Source of the DNA: DAISVY01 sp036826635
GTDB taxonomy: Bacteria; Zixibacteria; MSB-5A5; GN15; FEB-12
Reading direction: 5' to 3'
Assembly: GCA_036826635.1 (NCBI GenBank)
Contig: DAISVY010000004.1
Location: 176,208 to 240,207, forward strand
DNA length: 64,000 bases
This document shows, in pieces, positions 59,159 through 64,000 of the stretch. Position 1 is the stretch's first letter. The number at the start of each line of letters is the position of its first letter. Made by a program: the position numbers and the translations under genes. The notes below the pieces were generated by a model. It was not told where the DNA came from. It did not search any database and saw only the letters and a list, made by a program, of their open reading frames with translations.

Positions 59159-61117
59159 TTATGATGGTTCCGAGGTATCGACTGTTTCTTCCTGATCAGA
59201 GGGAGCCCCGACGATTTTGTCGACCTCCTGACCGTCGATAATCTCTTTCTCCAGCAGAGCCTCGGCCAGTTTGTGAAGTTTGTCAAGATGCTGCGTAATA
59301 ATATCCCGGGCGGTTTTCTCGCCGCGTTCGATAAAAGCACGAATCTCCTGATCGATCACCACCGCCGTAGCCTCGGAAAACTCCCTGTCTCTCTGATGAA
59401 TTTCACGACCAAGGAAGGGGTGCTCCTCGGTCTTACCGAAAGTTACCGGCCCAAGCTTGTCCGACATACCCCAATTGCAGACCATTTTGCGGGCCAGTTT
59501 GGTCGCCCGTTCCAGATCGTTCCCGGCACCGGTAGACAGGTTATTAAAAACCACCCGCTCGGCGACCCGGCCGCCCATCAATCTGGCCAGCATCGTTTCC
59601 AGGTATTCCTTGGAGTGAGTGTGACGTTCATCCACCGGCAGGTAATGCGTTACTCCCAGGGCCAGCCCCCGCGGAATAATCGAGACTTTGTATATAGGGT
59701 CCGCCTTGGGCAGGAACTTGCCCACCAGCGCATGTCCGGCTTCATGATAGGCGGTCAATTTTCTCTCATCTTCGGCGATAACCAGTGACTTGCGCTCCGA
59801 GCCCATCATCACTTTGTCTTTGGCCTCTTCAAGATCGTCCATGGTAACCGAGTCGTGGTTGCGACGTGAAGCCAGCAAAGCGGCCTCGTTGACCATGTTG
59901 GCCAGGTCGGCCCCGGACATCCCGGGGGTGCCGCGAGCCAGCACTTTGAGATCAACGTCGTCGCCGGTCTTGATCTTGCGCACGTGCACGGCCAGAATAC
60001 CCTCGCGTCCCTTGATGTCAGGCGAAGCCACGACGATCTGACGGTCGAAACGCCCCGGACGCAGAAGAGCCGGATCGAGCACGTCGGGACGGTTGGTGGC
60101 TGCAATCAGAATAACACCGTCGTTGGACTCGAACCCGTCCATTTCCACCAGCAATTGATTTAGGGTCTGCTCGCGCTCATCGTGACCGCCTCCCAACCCG
60201 GCCCCGCGATGGCGCCCGACCGCGTCGATTTCATCGATAAAAATAATACAAGGCGCGTTCTTTTTGCCCTGCTCAAACAGGTCACGCACCCGGCTGGCCC
60301 CGACGCCGACGAACATCTCCACGAAATCCGACCCCGACATCGAGAAAAACGGTACCTCGGCCTCACCGGCCACGGCCCGAGCCAGCAGAGTCTTACCGGT
60401 TCCGGGGGGACCCAGCAACAAAGCTCCCTTGGGTATCTTGCCGCCGAGCTTCTGAAACTTGGCCGGTTCCTTGAGGAATTCTATTATCTCCTGCAACTCT
60501 TCCTTGGCCTCGTCCGCCCCGGCTACGTCGTTGAACGTCACGCGCGGTCGTTCATCGGTAAGCAGTTTGGCCTTGCTTTTACCGAACGAGAACAGCCCCT
60601 TGGGTCCGCTTCCCGCCTGCATCTGCCGCAGGAAAAACAGCCAGACCAGAATAAGAATCAGCCACGGGCCCACGGAGATCAGGATAGAGAAGAAATCCGG
60701 CCCCATGACCTTGGCGGTGATCTTGACGCCCTGCTTTTCGAGTCGGTCGACCAGCTCGTAATTAACGTCGGCGAACGGAATACGTGAATGGAAAGAAGAA
60801 GCCGGCTTAGAAGAACGCGACGAAGCGAATGTCCGCGGTTCGGTTAGTTTCCCTTCAACCTCGCGTTCGGTAAAAGTCACCTCGGAGATATTACCGGATT
60901 CCATCTGATTGATGAACTCGGAATAGGTTATCTCGGCGATATCTTTATCGAACCCGGAGAAATACTGGAAAGCGACAAACATCAATCCGAAAAGTGCTAT
61001 CCAGAAGATAAACGAGCGACTGCCGCGCCATTTCGAGGGCTCTTTAGAGCCGTAGCCGTCTCCTTTACCCCGGGTGGGTTCCCCGCGTCGATTGTCTTTA
61101 TGATCCAAACTGCTCAC
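59159..61117 (-). CDS. ftsH: Membrane AAA+ zinc protease FtsH
   Basis: A 652-residue ATP-dependent protease of membrane and regulatory proteins. Two membrane segments (about 35-53 and 143-163) flank a periplasmic domain. Walker A LLGPPGTGKT (234-243), Walker B IIFIDEID (291-298), second region of homology ATNRPDVLDPALLRPGRFDR and the zinc site HEAGH (458-462). The start is GTG with GGAG 5 nt upstream. The acidic tail (EETVDTSEPS) is normal for the family. Confidence 0.97.
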   Translation of the reverse strand: MSSLDHKDNRRGEPTRGKGDGYGSKEPSKWRGSRSFIFWIALFGLMFVAFQYFSGFDKDIAEITYSEFINQMESGNISEVTFTEREVEGKLTEPRTFASSRSSKPASSFHSRIPFADVNYELVDRLEKQGVKITAKVMGPDFFSILISVGPWLILILVWLFFLRQMQAGSGPKGLFSFGKSKAKLLTDERPRVTFNDVAGADEAKEELQEIIEFLKEPAKFQKLGGKIPKGALLLGPPGTGKTLLARAVAGEAEVPFFSMSGSDFVEMFVGVGASRVRDLFEQGKKNAPCIIFIDEIDAVGRHRGAGLGGGHDEREQTLNQLLVEMDGFESNDGVILIAATNRPDVLDPALLRPGRFDRQIVVASPDIKGREGILAVHVRKIKTGDDVDLKVLARGTPGMSGADLANMVNEAALLASRRNHDSVTMDDLEEAKDKVMMGSERKSLVIAEDERKLTAYHEAGHALVGKFLPKADPIYKVSIIPRGLALGVTHYLPVDERHTHSKEYLETMLARLMGGRVAERVVFNNLSTGAGNDLERATKLARKMVCNWGMSDKLGPVTFGKTEEHPFLGREIHQRDREFSEATAVVIDQEIRAFIERGEKTARDIITQHLDKLHKLAEALLEKEIIDGQEVDKIVGAPSDQEETVDTSEPS

Positions 61118-61207
61118 CTTTTCTCCGCTTTTTCAGCCTTCGTAATTTATTGCTTATACCGCCACGACCATCCCGTAATTCATTATATCGACCGCCGCGT
61201 AACTATC

Positions 61208-61735
61208 TTAGCGGTCAAGAAGTCGCCCCACGAACGGAAGGTTACGGTATCGCTGCATATTATCCAGCCCATAGCCGATAACGAACTCGTTGCCAATCAT
61301 AAAACCCTTGTACTTGGGATTGATATCGGTTCGATGGCTGGCCGGCTTGTCCAGCAAAGTAACAATCTCCAGCGAGGCCGGTTCCTGCTTTTTCAACTGT
61401 CTCGTAACGGTAACGGCGGTGCGGCCGGAATCGACTATCCCTTCGACCAGTAACACGTGCCGTCCCTTGAGCGAGATTTGAACACCACCGCCCAGGATAA
61501 TGTCCTCCTCCTGAGAAGAACCGTTACGGTACGAGGCCGCCGAAATAAACTCCAATTCAATCGGCAAGTTGATATGCCGCATTAAATCCACCAGAAAGAC
61601 CACACAACCTTTCAGAATGCCCACGAGCACCAGCGATTTTCCGGCATAGTCCTTCGTTATACGAGCTCCCAGTTCGGCAACTCGCCGGTCAATACGCTCC
61701 TGATCGAGCAACAACTCAAAAGGGTGAGCAACCAT
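61208..61735 (-). CDS. hpt: Hypoxanthine (purine) phosphoribosyltransferase
   Basis: A 175-residue type I phosphoribosyltransferase salvaging hypoxanthine or guanine. LVGILKGCVVFLVDLMR, PRPP loop VLLVEGIVDSGRT (94-106) and NEFVIGYGLDN are typical of bacterial Hpt. The PRPP loop normally has an acidic pair, VEDIxDTGxT; here it is E98-G99, while the catalytic D102 is kept. The ATG at 61735 overlaps tilS by 20 bp; an in-frame TTG at 61759 is also possible. The tilS-hpt-ftsH order is widely conserved. Confidence 0.92.
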   Translation of the reverse strand: MVAHPFELLLDQERIDRRVAELGARITKDYAGKSLVLVGILKGCVVFLVDLMRHINLPIELEFISAASYRNGSSQEEDIILGGGVQISLKGRHVLLVEGIVDSGRTAVTVTRQLKKQEPASLEIVTLLDKPASHRTDINPKYKGFMIGNEFVIGYGLDNMQRYRNLPFVGRLLDR

Positions 61736-63119
61736 CTGTTTGTCGGACACTGTATTCAATCGTCAACACCTTCCTGGTTTTGTCATCTATCTTAACCCGA
61801 TCGGCCAACTCATAGCCCATCAGCCAAACGATTCCCTCCCGATCACAGACAACCGGAATTTCGTCACGGTATTCCCGGGGTACTTTACGGTCGGTCAGAT
61901 AATCACCGATTTTCTTTCGTCCCCGCATGCCCAATGGCCGAAAGCGATCACCCGGACGAATTGAACGCACCGAAAGCGGCCCGGCCAGCTTGTCCCAATC
62001 CAGAAATACCTTCCGTGCCCGTGGTTGTTTCACCACGCGAGTCCGGCTGCGTGCGGCCAACCGGCTTCCGATAATGAGCCGTGGCCACGGCAGCTTAAGA
62101 GTATTTCCCGGAACAAGCGAATGCGAAAACGGGCCTCTCCCGGACCCGATAAACACCAGCTTGTGCCCGATCACGGCAGCCCGGATCTTCCCGGGCAAAG
62201 ATATAGTTCCCGACCCCACCTCAGCCAGACGATCCAGCCGCTCCACGACCTGCCGGTCAGGCATCAAACCTTCCCGGCAACTCATGCCAAGACAATACCT
62301 TAGCAACCTTCGCCTGACCCACATATCATACGTGCTAAAACTTTTCAGATCAAGTTCAATTTTCTCTCCCGGGCTCTCTCCCACCGTCTTACGGGCAACC
62401 TTCCGCGTGACCGCCTCCAAATACTTCTCTTCTTCTCCCAGCGTCTCGGCCAGATTCAAAAGGGCGGCATCCACCTGCGGGTTGAGCCGTTCGCGTACGG
62501 CGGGCAGGAGTTTGTGGCGTATAAAATTGCGGCTGTATTTCAGGCTCCGATTGGTATGATCTTCGCAGTACCCAAGATTTTTCTCACGCAGATAATCCAG
62601 AATTTCACGGCGAGAAACATACAGAAGCGGCCGGATTATCCTGCCCCGAACAACCGGCATACCCAGCAGGCCCTGTCGCCCGGTCCCCCGAATCAACCGA
62701 AAGAAAATCGTTTCCACCTGATCGTCGGAATGGTGCCCCACCGCTATGCGATCATAACCGTCGTCGCGGGCGATCTGTTCGAATACCTGGTAGCGAAACC
62801 AGCGCGCGGTTTCTTCCACCCCTCGTTTTCTCCGCACAGCGAGGGCCGGGATATCCTCGGTCACCAGCGTGAGGTCGACCCTCAGCGCATCACACATCCG
62901 CTGACAAAAAGCGATTTCCTTCTTAACCGCCTTGACTCTGATCCGATGGTCAATATACACCGCCGCAAGGTTGATCTTCATACTGCGACGAAGGCGCGCC
63001 AGCAAATGCAGAAGGGCCACCGAGTCCGGCCCCCCCGAAAAAGCCGTCAGGACCGAATCGCCGGGCCGAAGCAACTCGTGTTCGGTGATTGTCTCCCTGA
63101 TCTTGCGTAGCAGTGTCAT
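61716..63119 (-). CDS. tilS: tRNA(Ile)-lysidine synthetase
   Basis: A 467-residue enzyme that modifies the CAU anticodon of tRNA-Ile2. The PP-loop ATP motif LTAFSGGPDSVALL (24-37), AAVYIDHRIR, ARWFRYQVFEQIA, IAVGHHSDDQVETIFFRLIRG and ARDDGY-type helix are present, followed by the C-terminal TilS domain (RPGDRFRPLGMRGRKKIGDYL). The ATG at 63119 is chosen since it opens the domain normally and stands behind a -10; the frame remains open to 63278. Confidence 0.95.
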   Translation of the reverse strand: MTLLRKIRETITEHELLRPGDSVLTAFSGGPDSVALLHLLARLRRSMKINLAAVYIDHRIRVKAVKKEIAFCQRMCDALRVDLTLVTEDIPALAVRRKRGVEETARWFRYQVFEQIARDDGYDRIAVGHHSDDQVETIFFRLIRGTGRQGLLGMPVVRGRIIRPLLYVSRREILDYLREKNLGYCEDHTNRSLKYSRNFIRHKLLPAVRERLNPQVDAALLNLAETLGEEEKYLEAVTRKVARKTVGESPGEKIELDLKSFSTYDMWVRRRLLRYCLGMSCREGLMPDRQVVERLDRLAEVGSGTISLPGKIRAAVIGHKLVFIGSGRGPFSHSLVPGNTLKLPWPRLIIGSRLAARSRTRVVKQPRARKVFLDWDKLAGPLSVRSIRPGDRFRPLGMRGRKKIGDYLTDRKVPREYRDEIPVVCDREGIVWLMGYELADRVKIDDKTRKVLTIEYSVRQTDGCSPF

Positions 63120-63399
63120 GCCGATAGTATACGAACTGCCGAAGCGATAGGAACAAAAAACGTCACCCCCACAGTCGAAGAGAGCTGGAATCGGCACAAC
63201 AAAATCATCCCGAGACACCGCACCTGAAATAAGAAATAAGGAGATAAGACTTGACAGGTGAATCCGTGTTATGCACAAGTATATTGGTGCCCGGTGAGGA
63301 GCGATATCGACTGTGGTGGACGCCGTCCCACAGATCTTTAACTCGCCGATTTCACGTTCGCATCAGAACAAACGTCATTTCTTTGGCGAGGGAGGGATT
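63120..63399. other. Divergent intergenic region between tilS and a plus-strand gene, 280 bp
   Basis: It must hold promoters for both genes. The tilS -10 is at its left edge. On the plus strand TTGACA (63251-63256) and TATATT (63280-63285) are present but 23 nt apart, too far for one standard promoter. Nothing else was recognised. Confidence 0.4.
63126..63131 (-). promoter_or_regulatory. -10 hexamer of tilS, predicted leaderless
   Basis: TATACT (63131-63126) matches the consensus in 5 of 6 positions and ends 6 nt before the tilS ATG. The -35 region (TTCCTA at 16 nt spacing) is weak. No Shine-Dalgarno site is present. Confidence 0.45.
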
Positions 63400-64000
63400 A
63401 TGAAGAAAAAATCGTTTCAAACATGGTACCACCGGGCGTTGGGCAACAGACCCAAGGCAACAACGGTTTTGTGGGCGTTGCTGTTGGCCGTAACCGGGTG
63501 CATCGTGGCTACTTGGGCTGGTCCTGTGACAGCGGGCATTCGCCCCATACACTTCTTTGACTATAAGGTGGAAGCCGTTGCTTTGCCAGAGAGAACAGGA
63601 CAGGCGAACTTGCTGTTACAGTTCACCCCAGCCAAAACACTGCTGGACTACGTACAGATGGGCTGGGAAGAATGTGATTCGATATTCATTAAGATTGAGA
63701 CCCAAGGTGGCCTTAAGTATAGTGGTCCCAAACAGTACGCTATGCCGTACCAGTACGGCGAACAATACGAGATCAGTCTCTCTGTTGACATTCCACCAGA
63801 TACCCTCTCTGTCCTTAGCATTGCATTGCATTGCAGCAGCTTCAGAGATGTCATCAAGCGATCGTTCGACACGTTCGAAGACACACTAAAAATGCATTTG
63901 GGCATACCTACCAGACCGTGGCGGCCGCGGAAACCGCAGAAGCCCGAGCGACGGGGGTATCCGATAGCGGGCGAGTTTCCATACAAAGACAGCCTGTACG
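63400..64000 (+). CDS. Exported protein of unknown function (partial, cut by the window end)
   Basis: An ATG at 63400 with GGGAGGG close upstream opens a frame that continues to the last base, giving 200 codons. Residues 1-46 form a long signal peptide: basic KKKSFQTWYHRALGNRPK, a hydrophobic core TVLWALLLAVTGCIVATWAG, then TAGIRP. The mature part begins HFFDYKVEAVALPERTGQ and contains beta-type segments; a Pro/Arg/Lys-rich stretch (TRPWRPRKPQKPERRGYP) follows at about 172-190. I do not recognise a family. Codon use is visibly less GC-rich than in neighbouring genes. Confidence 0.7.
   Translation, partial: MKKKSFQTWYHRALGNRPKATTVLWALLLAVTGCIVATWAGPVTAGIRPIHFFDYKVEAVALPERTGQANLLLQFTPAKTLLDYVQMGWEECDSIFIKIETQGGLKYSGPKQYAMPYQYGEQYEISLSVDIPPDTLSVLSIALHCSSFRDVIKRSFDTFEDTLKMHLGIPTRPWRPRKPQKPERRGYPIAGEFPYKDSLY

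Noticed and set aside
63251..63285. Sigma-70 promoter for the plus-strand gene at the right edge
   Set aside because: TTGACA and TATATT are both good but 23 nt apart, outside the functional range; one of them may be chance.

Overview
The window reads as a stretch of a diderm (Gram-negative type) bacterial chromosome of moderately high GC. It is gene-dense: 53 of 58 called protein genes lie on the minus strand, many coupled by 1-14 bp overlaps. KdsB and MutL/LTxxQ-type proteins, SLBB polysaccharide export, beta-barrel proteins, two lamin-tail domains with a FlgD-like C-terminal region and a DUF7948-type exported protein together suggest the FCB superphylum, perhaps a candidate phylum such as Zixibacteria. 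That placement is inference from gene content only. No rRNA, tRNA, CRISPR array, insertion sequence or prophage was seen.

Layout, left to right. 1-0.8 kb: the N-terminal part of a large exported protein behind a near-consensus sigma-70 promoter. 1.1-10.9 kb: an rnr-led operon (RNase R, a sigma-54-type activator with a degenerate receiver, three exported envelope proteins, a dGTPase-like HD hydrolase, a CPBP protease). 11.1-13.5 kb: an ECF sigma / zinc-finger anti-sigma / two LTxxQ-protein operon. 13.7-20.2 kb: mreB, an RluD-type synthase, a divergent PdxJ, then metG-tatD-rsmA. 20.2-25.0 kb: a division operon ftsE-ftsX-envC-like followed by holB and ricT. 25.1-31.7 kb: rho with its terminator, rsfS, a LytR_C protein, a GlmU-like nucleotidyltransferase, panD, panC and a membrane protein. 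31.7-39.6 kb: a DRG-like TGS GTPase and a surface-polysaccharide cluster (two DegT aminotransferases, GT4, a left-handed beta-helix acyltransferase, Wzz, SLBB export). 39.7-42.4 kb: pyrG, kdsB, gatC. 42.6-45.95 kb: a three-gene plus-strand signalling island (histidine-kinase-like, NtrC-like regulator, GAF protein). 46-64 kb: mltG-ruvX, a secreted protein, rarA, hemW-lepB, a 962-residue MutL-like protein, a cluster of hairpins, lepA, cdaA-folP, ftsH, hpt-tilS, and a plus-strand exported protein cut by the window end.

Themes. Several ordinary-looking genes carry altered key residues: FtsE (Q-loop, signature and H-switch), PdxJ (two catalytic histidines), the plus-strand kinase (no ATP-binding motifs) and its regulator (GSYTSA in place of GAFTGA), the DRG-like GTPase (G3/G4), and HPRT (acidic pair). 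A second theme is leaderless initiation: at gatC, rnr, ruvX, the MutL-like gene, tilS, rarA and the DRG-like gene a sigma-70 -10 hexamer ends only 5-8 nt before the start codon, with no room for a Shine-Dalgarno site. Residue numbers are counted by eye and may be off by one or two. Family assignments rest on motif recognition, not on searches.
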